Positions 31,554 through 40,855 of a stretch of DNA of 64,000 nt are shown here, piece after piece. A program made the position numbers and the translations under genes. This DNA comes from Selenomonas sp. oral taxon 126 (GTDB lineage: Bacteria > Bacillota > Negativicutes > Selenomonadales > Selenomonadaceae), in contig NZ_CP016201.1 of assembly GCF_001683335.1 (NCBI RefSeq), positions 713,486 through 777,485 of the forward strand. Direction: 5' to 3'. The stretch's first letter is position 1. Every line of letters begins with the position of its first letter. The notes beneath the pieces were generated by a model. The model saw only the letters and a program-made list of their open reading frames with translations. It made no database searches and was not told the origin of the DNA.

Positions 31554-33506
31554 TCAGAAGCTATAGTTCACCCCGACGAGGAAGGAGCGCCCGACGGTGC
31601 GGTAGGTGCCGCTGTTCGTGTAGTCGCGGCGGTTGAAGAGGTTGTCCACGTCGAACGTGCCCGTGAGATCGGGTGTAAAGCGATAGGCGACATGGAGGTT
31701 CGAGACGAGAAGGTTACGCGGGATGGGAACGAAGGAGACACGTTCTGTACGCGTGTTCGTGCTGTTATACCCGCGATCGCCCCAATAGCTGAGGCTGAGC
31801 GCCGCCGTGAGATCGCGGTTCTCATAGTTCACGCCCGCCGTCATCTGATAGCGGCCGAGTGCGCGCACCCAGTCCTGCCCTTCCTTGTACTTGCGCTCGG
31901 GGTTGCCGTAGGTGACGCCTGTGCTGAAGCTAAAGTGCGCGCTCACATCCTGTGCGTAGGAGAGCTCCACGCCCGTATTGCGGTAGGAGGCGGCATTCGT
32001 CTGATATGACCTGCCATCCGTTCCCTTGATGCCGACGATCTGATCGCTCACATCCGTATGGAAGACGCTCGCGGTGAAGCGGCGACCCTTGCTGTCGTAT
32101 TTGTAGCCCGCCTCATAGTTCCAGCCCGACTCGGGACTCAGATTCGGATTCGGCACCATGACCGCGCTCGCATAGTAGAGGTTGCGGAAGTTCGGCATGC
32201 GGAAGAATTTACCGACGCTCGCATAGACGGCGCTGTCACGGCTGAGCCGCGTCGTCACCTGCAGCTGCGGGAGGAAGGCGCTGTAGTCGCCCGCCGAGGA
32301 CTTCACCCAATCCGCGCGCGTACTCACGATTGCCGCCGTCACGGGACTGAGGTCACGGTCGTACGAGGCGACGAGCGAGTATTCATTCATCCCGTAGGGG
32401 CCGAACTTCGCGTAGGGTCTGAGATCGCTGTCGCTCTCCCGGTACCTCCTGTATTTCCGATTCTGATCGACATAGGTCTGACGCTTGGCGGAGAGCCCAA
32501 CGAGGGTCGTGCTCACATCGTCCTTCCAGACCTTCTTTACCTCCGCGCCGTAGTGGCGGTGATGGCTCTTCTCCCACTCGACAACGCTCGGATTCGCCGT
32601 AAAATAATCCGGGTTCGAGATCGAACGGTAGTTGTAGTAGACATTCCCCGACCATCCATTTGCGCCCTGATAGTTCAGATTTGCGAAATGTTCATCATCG
32701 TCGTATTTAAAATACTTCAGCAGTCCGCCCTCCGTGTCATTGTAGTGGATGGAGTGATTCTTGCCGCTGTACATGTAGGAAAGGCGCAGTTCATCGCTGA
32801 TCTTGTACGTCAGGTTCACGTGATCCTTGCGGCTCTTGCCGAACCCGACGGCATAGGGCGTTTCAGTCCCATTGATCTTCAGATTCCCCAGCGTATCAGA
32901 CAGGTTGCCCGTCGCGCCGTAGTACGTCCGACTGACGGCAATCCCGACCTTGCCGAGGTCGATAGTCGCCGCATAGTCGCGCTGCCCGCGGTCTCCCGCT
33001 GCAACACGTACCGTGTTCTTGTACGTACTCTTCGTAATGACGTTGACGACGCCGCCAAACGCCTCCGAGCCGTAGAGCACGGAGCCGCCGCCCTTGACGA
33101 CCTCCACGCGATCCACGGCGTCGAGGCTCATCATGTCGAGATGGCTGACGTTGTTAAAGGACGCGGGCACACCGTCGATAAGGACAAGTGTCCCATTCTC
33201 CACGCCGCGCAGGTTCACGCCCGCATTGCCCGTGATCCACGTCTGCCCGTCGGGACCCATGTTCGTGAAATGCACGCCGTTCTTGAATTTCAACGCGGAG
33301 ATCACGTCGCGTGCGCCCGTTTTCTTCAGCTCGTCGGCTGTGTAGACCGTCGTGTCTGCGGGCGTCATGAGCGTCTCTTTCTCATAGCCCTGCGCCGTCA
33401 CGTTGACCGAGGGCGTCTCATAGTTCTGCGTCTCCTCTGCCGCCGCCAGTGCGGGAAATGCGCAAAGCGCGCACGTCATGCCTGCCATCCATTGTTTCGT
33501 TCCCAT
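31554..33506 (-). CDS. TonB-dependent receptor, BtuB-like, last gene of the corrinoid operon
   Basis: 650 residues. The signal peptide (MTCALCAFPALAAAEE region) is followed by the TonB-box-like PSVNVTAQGYEKE. The plug carries GVNLRGVENGTLVLIDGVPA, VDRVEVVKGGGSVLYGSEAF and GGVVNVITK. The barrel ends in RSFLVGVNYSF. Start at 33506 after CAAGGAGGATCCT. It follows two binding-lipoprotein genes at the end of a minus-strand operon headed by a cobalamin riboswitch, so a corrinoid is the likely substrate. A 78-nt gap before it leaves room for a weak internal promoter, but none is clear. Confidence 0.9.
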   Translation of the reverse strand: MGTKQWMAGMTCALCAFPALAAAEETQNYETPSVNVTAQGYEKETLMTPADTTVYTADELKKTGARDVISALKFKNGVHFTNMGPDGQTWITGNAGVNLRGVENGTLVLIDGVPASFNNVSHLDMMSLDAVDRVEVVKGGGSVLYGSEAFGGVVNVITKSTYKNTVRVAAGDRGQRDYAATIDLGKVGIAVSRTYYGATGNLSDTLGNLKINGTETPYAVGFGKSRKDHVNLTYKISDELRLSYMYSGKNHSIHYNDTEGGLLKYFKYDDDEHFANLNYQGANGWSGNVYYNYRSISNPDYFTANPSVVEWEKSHHRHYGAEVKKVWKDDVSTTLVGLSAKRQTYVDQNRKYRRYRESDSDLRPYAKFGPYGMNEYSLVASYDRDLSPVTAAIVSTRADWVKSSAGDYSAFLPQLQVTTRLSRDSAVYASVGKFFRMPNFRNLYYASAVMVPNPNLSPESGWNYEAGYKYDSKGRRFTASVFHTDVSDQIVGIKGTDGRSYQTNAASYRNTGVELSYAQDVSAHFSFSTGVTYGNPERKYKEGQDWVRALGRYQMTAGVNYENRDLTAALSLSYWGDRGYNSTNTRTERVSFVPIPRNLLVSNLHVAYRFTPDLTGTFDVDNLFNRRDYTNSGTYRTVGRSFLVGVNYSF

Positions 33507-33584
33507 AGGATCCTCCTTGAAATAAAATGTATGCAGAACGCTCGGAATGCGTCCATGCAAGCTCCACGCAAACGCTTAGTTACT

Positions 33585-34562
33585 TTACTCCCCCTCCGCC
33601 ACGCTCAGATGACGCCTGACGGGCTGATCCACCAGATCTCCGTAGGCCATGTGTGCAATGTCCTGCGCACCGAACACCATGTCCTGCGAGGCGTTGTAGA
33701 TATAGCCCTCATGCGGGCGTACAATCTGCTGATTTCGGATCGCCTTCACCGTTTGCAGGGCGGGATCGTCCAGATACTCGCGGTTAAACTTCTCGATGTC
33801 GTAGCTGCCGTGATCGTTCCAGACGGGCACGATCATGACATCGGGATTCACCGCGAGGATGTGCTCCTTCGTCAGCGCCTGCCCCGCCGTGAGGCCAATC
33901 TCCGCCGCGCCGTTGACGACCCCCGCCATCGTGCAGAGATGATCGAACAGCCCGCCCTTGCTCCCGAACGTCGGCGACATTGAGATCACGAGCACCGTCT
34001 TGCGCGCGGCAGGCGGAATCTCTGCAACGCGCGCGGCGAGCGCCTGACACTCCGCATCGTAGGCAGCAATGAGTGCCGTCCCCTTCTCCTCCTCGCCGAG
34101 CGCGGCGGCGACAAGCTGCACCGCTGCCCGCACTTCGTCCGCCGTACGCGGCTTCTGACAGGCGACGACGCGGATGCCAAGATCGCGCAGGGTTTCTGCG
34201 ACGGCGGCATCCTTTCCCACGTCGAGAAAGACGACATCGGGATGCAGGGCAATGACCTGCTCCGCTGACGGCTGATTGAGCTTCACGGGGATTTTCTCTG
34301 CAATCCCTACGATGTTCGAGCTGTTCGGGTCGTCCGCCAGATGGTCGATGCCCACAAGCCGCTCAGGCGGGACAAGCCCGAGCACAATATCATCGAGCCA
34401 GAGCGCATAGTTCAGCACGCGCACGGGCTTTTCTGCAAAGGCGACCGTCCGTCCCTCGGCATCCGTCACGGCGTAGCCCCCCGACTGTCCCGTAGGTGCA
34501 GCGCCGCAGCCGAGTGCTGCGAGCATGAGCATGAGTGCGAGCGCCCCAACAAGCATACGCAT
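33585..34562 (-). CDS. Substrate-binding lipoprotein of a corrinoid/iron-type ABC importer (second)
   Basis: 325 residues. Lipobox LAALGC near residue 19 puts it on the outer face of the inner membrane. The two-lobed FepB/BtuF fold shows as RVLNYALWLDDIVLGLVPPE, then VIALHPDVVFLDVG and VNPDVMIVPVWNDHGSYD. It delivers substrate to the FecCD-type permease. It lies 4 nt downstream of another binding-protein gene, with which it shares limited similarity, suggesting two corrinoid ligands or a specialised helper. Start at 34562 after AGGAGTGAGGGT. Confidence 0.88.
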   Translation of the reverse strand: MRMLVGALALMLMLAALGCGAAPTGQSGGYAVTDAEGRTVAFAEKPVRVLNYALWLDDIVLGLVPPERLVGIDHLADDPNSSNIVGIAEKIPVKLNQPSAEQVIALHPDVVFLDVGKDAAVAETLRDLGIRVVACQKPRTADEVRAAVQLVAAALGEEEKGTALIAAYDAECQALAARVAEIPPAARKTVLVISMSPTFGSKGGLFDHLCTMAGVVNGAAEIGLTAGQALTKEHILAVNPDVMIVPVWNDHGSYDIEKFNREYLDDPALQTVKAIRNQQIVRPHEGYIYNASQDMVFGAQDIAHMAYGDLVDQPVRRHLSVAEGE

Positions 34563-34566
34563 ACCC

Positions 34567-35592
34567 TCACTCCTTCAGTGATTGCACGCCAAAATCATAC
34601 TCCGGTGCAAAGTCAAACAGCCCCGGGTACATATAGTTTGCCATGTAGCCGATGGCATCGATCGTCCGCGTCTGCGGTCCGTAGACGAATTTCAGCGGAA
34701 TCGGATAGAGCCGCCCGTCTCGGATGAAGTTCAGATTGCGAAAGGCGGGATTGCTGCGAATCTTCGCCAGCTGCCCCTCGTCGTCCCCATAGGAGACGAG
34801 AAAGACAACGTCGGGATTCTCCGCCATGATCTGCTCCGCCGTCACCGCCGCCGAGGTATGCGGGACATCCCCGCCGATCGCGCTGACCATATCGCCCGCA
34901 ATCTTGTCGCGCCCGTAGGAGGCGATGATGCTTATGAGGTCGAGCACCATCACCTTCGGCGGCGTGCCGCCCTCTGTCTGCGTACGTATGAAGTCAATCC
35001 GCGCGTAGGTATCATCTACAATCCGCTCCGCCGCCCGTTCCCTGTGAAAGATCGTGCCCAGATCGCGGATGAACTTCATCTCGCGCTCAATCGTCTCCCG
35101 TTGGTTGAGCTTCCCGGGCGCGGTCGTATTGAGCGGCACCATTGTCGCCGTACCCCGTTCGTTCCAGTACGCCGTGCTCCCAAGGCGGTTTTTCGAAAAG
35201 AATTCCTGTTGTGCGACGATCAGATCGGGTGCAAGCGCGAGCAGGCGCTCCGTATTGATCTCCGCGCGCCCCAGTTGGGGGAGCGCGTCAAACGCCGCCT
35301 GATTGCACGCCTTGATCCCATACGTCGGATTGTTCTGCGAGGGCGTGACAGAGACGATCCCCTCCGTCACGCCGAGATCCAGCAGGGTCTCTGACTCATT
35401 TGCCCCGATAATGACAATGCGCTGCGGCACGGAGGTGAACGTCTCGCGGTTGACGCCCGTTTCAAAATAATTTTCAACGCTGATATTTTCGACCGTAACG
35501 GCACCCGTCGTCGGCACCTCCGCGCGCTCCGCCGTGCCGCACCCGCCAAGGAGGAGCGCGGCGGACAACAGACAGCAAAGCCCCCACCTCAT
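34567..35592 (-). CDS. btuF: Substrate-binding lipoprotein of a corrinoid/iron-type ABC importer (first)
   Basis: 341 residues. The lipobox LLGGCG near residue 20 follows MRWGLCCLLSAALL. The fold carries SVPQRIVIIGANESETLLDL with GVTEGIVSVTPSQNNPTYG in the first lobe, and AAVTAEQIMAENPDVVFLVS in the second. Its start overlaps the permease stop by 4 nt (ATGA). It belongs to the periplasmic-binding-protein 2 family of BtuF and FhuD. The corrinoid assignment rests on the riboswitch at the operon head. Confidence 0.88.
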   Translation of the reverse strand: MRWGLCCLLSAALLLGGCGTAERAEVPTTGAVTVENISVENYFETGVNRETFTSVPQRIVIIGANESETLLDLGVTEGIVSVTPSQNNPTYGIKACNQAAFDALPQLGRAEINTERLLALAPDLIVAQQEFFSKNRLGSTAYWNERGTATMVPLNTTAPGKLNQRETIEREMKFIRDLGTIFHRERAAERIVDDTYARIDFIRTQTEGGTPPKVMVLDLISIIASYGRDKIAGDMVSAIGGDVPHTSAAVTAEQIMAENPDVVFLVSYGDDEGQLAKIRSNPAFRNLNFIRDGRLYPIPLKFVYGPQTRTIDAIGYMANYMYPGLFDFAPEYDFGVQSLKE

Positions 35593-36611
35593 GACGAACC
35601 TCCCGCATACATGCGGCGGCAGAGCATCCACAGGAAGAGCGGTGCTCCGACAAGCGCCGTGGCAATACCGATGGGAAGCTCCATCCCGGGGAAGATATTA
35701 CGCCGAACGATGTCCGCACAGGCGAGGAACGCGCCGCCGACAAGCGCACTCATGGGAATCACGCGGCGATGGACGCTGCCCGTGACGAGGCGGACGGCGT
35801 GCGGGACGAGCAGCCCCACGAACCCGATCATCCCCGCCACATAGACCGCAGTCCCAACCATGACCGCCGTCGCTGCAATGTAGATTTTGCGGTAAAGCGC
35901 GAGATCGCGCCCCATGCTCAGCGAGAGCTCATCCCCCACGAGCATGAGGTCGAGAATCCGCCGCTGCGTATAAAAGAACAGGACGCCGAGCACCGTGACA
36001 GCGAGCAGCGGCACAGCCGCCCCCCAGCCGCCCGTCACAATCCCGCCCATCATCCAGAACTGGATGGAGCGCGTCTTGCTCGGCTCGGCGAGCGCCGTCA
36101 CGAGGAAGCTGACACCCGCCGAGCAGGCGGCGTTCAGTGCAAAGCCTGCCAGAAGGAGTGTCAAGCTCCCGCCGCTGCGCTTCGTAAAGGACGCAATCAC
36201 GAGGATCAGGAGGGATACGGCAGCCGCGCCCAGAAAGGCAAAGGCACCCGTCCCGTCGAGTCCCAGAAATGTCCCGATGCCGAGCGCAATCGCCAGCACT
36301 GCGCCGAGGCTCGCCCCCGCCGAGACGCCGAGCAGATAGGGATCGGCGAGAGGGTTACGCACCACTGCCTGCATCACCGCGCCGCAGACGGCAAGCCCCG
36401 CCCCGACGAGAAAGGACAGCACGAGGTTCGGCAGGCGCAGATATTGCAGGACATCCTGCCGAATGCTGCCCGCCCCCGTCGGATCGAGCAGAGTCAGCCA
36501 GATATAGTGCAGCGTCTCCGCGAATCCGAGGGTGATGACGCCCTGCCCAAGCGCATAGATCGTGAGGAGAACGACGGCAAGCCCCACGAGGGAGATACGC
36601 AGCGCTATCAT
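35589..36611 (-). CDS. btuC: FecCD-family permease (second), corrinoid importer
   Basis: 340 residues, about ten membrane helices. Diagnostic segments are LRLPNLVLSFLVGAGLAVCG, MQAVVRNPLADPYLLGVSAG with GASLGA, and GFVGLLVPHAVRLVTGSVHR near the end. It forms the membrane channel with the adjacent ATPase. Overlaps both neighbours by 4 nt. A second permease of the same family lies on the other side of the ATPase, so the transporter may be a heterodimer or two importers may share one ATPase. Confidence 0.92.
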   Translation of the reverse strand: MIALRISLVGLAVVLLTIYALGQGVITLGFAETLHYIWLTLLDPTGAGSIRQDVLQYLRLPNLVLSFLVGAGLAVCGAVMQAVVRNPLADPYLLGVSAGASLGAVLAIALGIGTFLGLDGTGAFAFLGAAAVSLLILVIASFTKRSGGSLTLLLAGFALNAACSAGVSFLVTALAEPSKTRSIQFWMMGGIVTGGWGAAVPLLAVTVLGVLFFYTQRRILDLMLVGDELSLSMGRDLALYRKIYIAATAVMVGTAVYVAGMIGFVGLLVPHAVRLVTGSVHRRVIPMSALVGGAFLACADIVRRNIFPGMELPIGIATALVGAPLFLWMLCRRMYAGGSS

Positions 36612-37378
36612 CCGCGCGCCCCCCTCTCGTAGACCACGGCGGGCCGCCCGTCCGCGCGCGCGAACACGCTCGCCCTGACCCGATAGAGCCGCTCGATCAG
36701 GGCGGGTGTGAGCACCTCGTCAGGCGTCCCCTCCGCGATGATCTGTCCCTCCTGCAGCGCGACAATGCGGTCACAGTACATCGCCGCGATGTTGAGATCG
36801 TGCACCGCCGCAATAACCGTCAGGCGGCGCGCGGCAATCAGATCCATGATCTGCAGCTGATAGGTGATGTCCAGATGGTTCGTCGGCTCATCGAGGATCA
36901 GGCACGGCGTCTCCTGCGTGAGCGCACGCGCCAGCATGACGCGCTGCTGCTCCCCGCCCGAGAGACGGGCAAAGCTGTCGCGCTCCATGGAGAGCACCCC
37001 CGTCTCACGCATGGCGCGCCGCGCGATCTCCACATCCTCCGCGCTGTCCCCCTCCGTGATCCCCTTGTACGGCGTGCGCCCCATGAGCACAACATCGCGC
37101 ACGGAGAAATCAAATGCTGCGCTGTGATGCTGCGCGAGCACCGCCGTCTCCCGCGCACTCTCCCTGTGGGAGAGCGTCGAGAGTTCCCGTTCACCGAGCA
37201 GGATTCGCCCGCCCGAGGGCTTTAGGATACGATAGATACACTTCAGCAGCGTCGACTTGCCGCTGCCATTCGGGCCGATCAGCCCCGTGACCTGCCCCGC
37301 CGCAAAGGTGACCGACACATCCTTTAGGACAGGCTTTGTCCCATACTGCGCCGACACACCTGCAATCTCAATCTTCAT
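36608..37378 (-). CDS. btuD: ATP-binding subunit of the corrinoid importer
   Basis: 256 residues. Walker A GPNGSGKST at 35-43, signature LSGGEQQ at 139-145, Walker B CLILDEP at 159-165, and the switch His in AAVHDLN. It belongs to the FepC/BtuD group. The open frame continues far upstream but the start at 37378 (MKIEIAGVSAQYG) is set by the family N-terminus and by the 4-nt overlap with the first permease gene. It is the only ATPase of the operon and so should power both permeases. Confidence 0.94.
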   Translation of the reverse strand: MKIEIAGVSAQYGTKPVLKDVSVTFAAGQVTGLIGPNGSGKSTLLKCIYRILKPSGGRILLGERELSTLSHRESARETAVLAQHHSAAFDFSVRDVVLMGRTPYKGITEGDSAEDVEIARRAMRETGVLSMERDSFARLSGGEQQRVMLARALTQETPCLILDEPTNHLDITYQLQIMDLIAARRLTVIAAVHDLNIAAMYCDRIVALQEGQIIAEGTPDEVLTPALIERLYRVRASVFARADGRPAVVYERGARG

Positions 37379-38421
37379 CCCGCCCCTCCAAACCGATATG
37401 CCCGCCGCATGAGCAGGACGACAAACGCCGGCGCGCCGAGAAGCGCCAGCATAACGCCGAGCGGCACATCCACGCCGGGCACGAGTACCCTGCCGAGGAT
37501 GTCCGCCCAGACGGCGGCAAGCCCGCCGATCAGCACCGCCACGGGGACGAGCCGCCGGTGATCCGCCCCCGTCAGCATCCGCACGAAATGCGGCACGAGC
37601 AGCCCGATAAAGCCGATCAGTCCCGCATTCATCACAATGCAGCCGACGAGCAGCGCATTGAGGAGCAGATACAGCCGCACAAAGGGCAGCAGCGGACGCC
37701 CGAGCGGAATCGCCGTCTCCTCGCCCGCCAGCAGCAGATTCAGTATGCGCGTCTGCGTCATAAAAAAGCCCAACATGACCGCCACCACCGCGAGCAGGGT
37801 CAGCACCCACGGCAGCTTTGCGGCGGCGATGCTCCCCATCAGCCAGTAGAGCGTCACATCCATCCCCGTCGAGTTCGCCCCGAAATAGATCAGAACGCCC
37901 GTGATCCCGCTGCACACAGCGCCGATTGCAATTCCAAAGATCAGGAAATACGAGACATCGCGCTGCACCTGCCCCGCTGCTGCCACGATGACAGCGGAGA
38001 GTGCGGCGGCACCGACAAAAGCGCCGACTCCGATGGAGCCGGCGCCAAATGCCGAACCGATGCCGAGGAAGACTGCACAGGCAGCGCCGAGCGAAGCCCC
38101 CGACGAGATCCCCATGATGTAGGGGTCCGCCATCGGATTGCGAAAGATCGCCTGCATCAAGATCCCTGAGAGTGCCAGCCCCATGCCGACTCCTGCAGCG
38201 AGCAGGACGCGCGGCAGACGCAGCGCGAGAATTGCGCCCGCCGCACCTGCGTCGCTCCCCGTGAGCACATCTCCGAGCACCTCAGCCGCCGCTGCAGGTG
38301 AGAGCGGCAGATAGCCGATCATCAGCCCCGCAAGACAGGAGCAGAGAAGCGTAGCCCCCAATAGTCCCGCGAGGATGGCGACAGGGCTCTCCCGCCAAAT
38401 TCGGTCCATCACGCCGCCCAT
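37375..38421 (-). CDS. btuC: FecCD-family permease (first), corrinoid importer
   Basis: 348 residues, about ten helices, with LRLPRVLLAAGVGMGLALSG, MQAIFRNPMADPYIMGISSG and GFIGLLVPHFVRMLTGADHR. These are the same landmarks as in the other permease, but the two are clearly diverged, so this is not a recent duplication. The start ATG shares one base with the stop of the TonB receptor gene, and the gene end overlaps the ATPase gene. Coupled translation through the operon is therefore continuous. Confidence 0.92.
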   Translation of the reverse strand: MGGVMDRIWRESPVAILAGLLGATLLCSCLAGLMIGYLPLSPAAAAEVLGDVLTGSDAGAAGAILALRLPRVLLAAGVGMGLALSGILMQAIFRNPMADPYIMGISSGASLGAACAVFLGIGSAFGAGSIGVGAFVGAAALSAVIVAAAGQVQRDVSYFLIFGIAIGAVCSGITGVLIYFGANSTGMDVTLYWLMGSIAAAKLPWVLTLLAVVAVMLGFFMTQTRILNLLLAGEETAIPLGRPLLPFVRLYLLLNALLVGCIVMNAGLIGFIGLLVPHFVRMLTGADHRRLVPVAVLIGGLAAVWADILGRVLVPGVDVPLGVMLALLGAPAFVVLLMRRAYRFGGAG

Positions 38422-40574
38422 CAGATCTCGAAGTTCGCCGAGAACGTGAACGTGCGCGGTGCGCCAAGCGCGAGGCTCGAACTGTCTCCGCGCGGATTCC
38501 AGTAGTCCTTGCCCGTCACATTGTAGACCATCGCAGAGAGCGTCACAGGTGTCCTGCCCATCGTCGTCCGATAGGTCGCGCCGAGGTCAAAAAGGGTATG
38601 CGACGGCACAGGAATCGCTCCACCGTTGATAACACTGTCTCCCACATAGTTCATGCGGGCAATCAGCGACCAGTCCGTCGTCGGGCGGTAAACCATGCCG
38701 AGCGTCCCCGTCCAGTACGGCATACCGTCGACGCGCTTGCCGTCATTCGTACCGCGTGCGGTCTTGCTCTGGCGCACGTCCAGATAGGTAAAGCCGCCGA
38801 TGAGCTCCAGCTTCTTTCCGATCGTCCCCGTGAACGCCCACTCTGCGCCCTTGTTCTTCTGCTCGCCATCAATGCGGCGATACTTTTGCGTGCCCTCGTA
38901 TACGTCGATGGCATTCGCCTGTCGAATCTCGAAGTAGCTGAACGTATTGAGGAACTCCCCCGTCTGCATCTTCACGCCGATCTCATTCTGCTTTGTCTTC
39001 GAAGGATCCAGCATCTCGCCTGCATTCGCATAACCTGACGTTGTCGAAACGGTTGAACCAAGCCCAAAGCTCTCCGTGTGATTCGCATAGACGGTCACAT
39101 TCGGCGCAACCCTGTAGTTGACAGCAACGGTCGGCGAAATCGCATCGGTCTTTGTACTGCTCTTGCCCGCCGGACTCAGTTTCACACTGTGTCCGTGAAT
39201 GCCCACAGTAACCTGCAGACGGTCGTCGAATGCCTTCATCGTATCGACGACATGCCACCCCGTCAGCTGCGTATTTCGGCTGTGCGGCGGCTTCAGATGC
39301 GGGATCTCGGGGCTTGCCCATGTATTGTCACGATAGATATTGCCCGTCCCCGACCAGCTGAAGGCGGGATTATTGCCAATGTAGTAGTGCATCCAGTTCT
39401 GATCCATCCCCACGATATAGTCATGGCGCACCATACCCGTACGGAAATCGCCCCGCAGACCGACGCCCACATAGGTGCGCGTGAGGTCGAGCGGATAATT
39501 GCTCATGGAAATTGTAAAGTCGCCGCTGTCGTTCTGAACCGTTGGTGAGCCGTCCACATAGCCGTACCAGTTCTCATGATGGTATCCGGCATTGAGGAAG
39601 GCGGTCAGATGCGCGCCGAGTTTCTGTTCGTGATTCAGCGCTGCAATGATATTGTCGTATTCATTGTACGACCATGCGGGCTTATAGCTGCGCGAGAGAT
39701 CAGGCGCAGAGGGAAGCCCGGTCACATTGGCGCTGCCGAATTTAAAACCGATGCGCATCGGACCCGCATTGTGCTTCGTATGGTTGTAGCCGAGCAAGAG
39801 ATTTGTACGGGATTTCTCCGTATGTTGGTCGAGGTTGACGAAAATATTCTGCCTCTTCAATTCCTCGTGCTTGATTGCCGTTTCCCCGTGCGTATTTGTC
39901 GCCGTAATGCGTACGCCGTAGCGATCGTCCTTGCCGAATCGGTTGCTGACATCGACAGCCTCCTCGACGGAATGTCCACCGAGATAGGAGAGCCGCGCCT
40001 CAACCGCATCGCGCTCCGCCTTCTTCGAGACATAGTTGACCGTGCCGCCCACAGCTTCGCTGAGCGTCGTTCCACTGACGCCGAGATTCGGACCCGAGAT
40101 TACGCTGACACTGTCCACCCAATAATGCGGCAGATTCATCTGACCGAGCAGCCCCGGAATGCCATTGACGTATTCGCTGTGCCCTGTGATACGGAATCCT
40201 CGGATTGCAATATCCTGATACAAATGACTCGTCAGCACGCGCACCGACGGATGGAGTGAGAGCACACCGTTAACGCCGTCCGAAGGGCTGGCAAACGTCT
40301 TCATCGTCTTCTGGTTGAACGCCGTCACCGTGAACGGCGCGTCCATCACATCCTGCGAGCCGAGCAGACCGACCGAGGGCTTGCTGCTCACAAATCCGCC
40401 GGGCAGTGTCTCCTCTTCCTCTGCCGCTGCTGCAGGGCGCTCCCCCTCAACCGTCACAGGTGCAAGCTCGTAGGAGTCTATCTCCGCCGTCTTCTCGGTA
40501 GCACTTGCCGCCCCCATCCACACCGAGCCAACCGTCGCGAGCGCGATTGCGCACATGAGCTTTCGTTTTGTCAT
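38421..40574 (-). CDS. TonB-dependent receptor, first gene of the corrinoid operon
   Basis: 717 residues. Signal peptide MTKRKLMCAIALATVGS to GAASATE; TonB box-like ELAPVTVEGE; plug with IRGFRITGHSEYVNGIPGL and SGPNLGVSGTTLSEAVGGTV; barrel ending PRTFTFSANFEI. The plug resembles siderophore receptors more than E. coli BtuB, but the gene sits directly behind a cobalamin riboswitch and is translationally joined to FecCD-type importer genes. A corrinoid, perhaps a complex one, is thus the better guess. The start at 40574 has best spacing to CGAGGAGGAAAA; the ATG two codons earlier is possible. A repeat copy lies in its leader. Confidence 0.88.
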   Translation of the reverse strand: MTKRKLMCAIALATVGSVWMGAASATEKTAEIDSYELAPVTVEGERPAAAAEEEETLPGGFVSSKPSVGLLGSQDVMDAPFTVTAFNQKTMKTFASPSDGVNGVLSLHPSVRVLTSHLYQDIAIRGFRITGHSEYVNGIPGLLGQMNLPHYWVDSVSVISGPNLGVSGTTLSEAVGGTVNYVSKKAERDAVEARLSYLGGHSVEEAVDVSNRFGKDDRYGVRITATNTHGETAIKHEELKRQNIFVNLDQHTEKSRTNLLLGYNHTKHNAGPMRIGFKFGSANVTGLPSAPDLSRSYKPAWSYNEYDNIIAALNHEQKLGAHLTAFLNAGYHHENWYGYVDGSPTVQNDSGDFTISMSNYPLDLTRTYVGVGLRGDFRTGMVRHDYIVGMDQNWMHYYIGNNPAFSWSGTGNIYRDNTWASPEIPHLKPPHSRNTQLTGWHVVDTMKAFDDRLQVTVGIHGHSVKLSPAGKSSTKTDAISPTVAVNYRVAPNVTVYANHTESFGLGSTVSTTSGYANAGEMLDPSKTKQNEIGVKMQTGEFLNTFSYFEIRQANAIDVYEGTQKYRRIDGEQKNKGAEWAFTGTIGKKLELIGGFTYLDVRQSKTARGTNDGKRVDGMPYWTGTLGMVYRPTTDWSLIARMNYVGDSVINGGAIPVPSHTLFDLGATYRTTMGRTPVTLSAMVYNVTGKDYWNPRGDSSSLALGAPRTFTFSANFEI

Positions 40575-40692
40575 CTCCATTTTCCTCCTCGACCTAGACG
40601 GACAAATCTGTCCGTACTCCCCTAAAGTATTCCCCCCGAATTCATTGCGCTCGTCATGCAAAAACCCCGTCCACAGCAGAACGGGACTTTAA

Positions 40693-40853
40693 GGAAGCAC
40701 TGATAAATTCAGCACCGCCATCTTAGCGCATCTTTTCCGCCCTCTCCGCGTCGACAAATCCTCCACATAGCCTTTGCTATGCGTCCGGTTTGTCTCCTTG
40801 ACAGGACGAAAAATCTACACCAATCTGACGGACTTCATTTTATCAGCGTTTCC
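40693..40853 (+). repeat. MITE-like repeat, copy 8 (in the riboswitch-receptor leader)
   Basis: 161 bp, GGAAGCACTGATAAA ... TTTATCAGCGTTTCC. It lies between the riboswitch terminator and the receptor start codon, so every full-length operon transcript carries its hairpin in the leader. Confidence 0.9.
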
Positions 40854-40855
40854 TT

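Noticed and set aside
37379-37915. Long N-terminal extension of the ATPase frame
   Set aside because: It overlaps the first permease gene in another frame; the family N-terminus begins at 37378.
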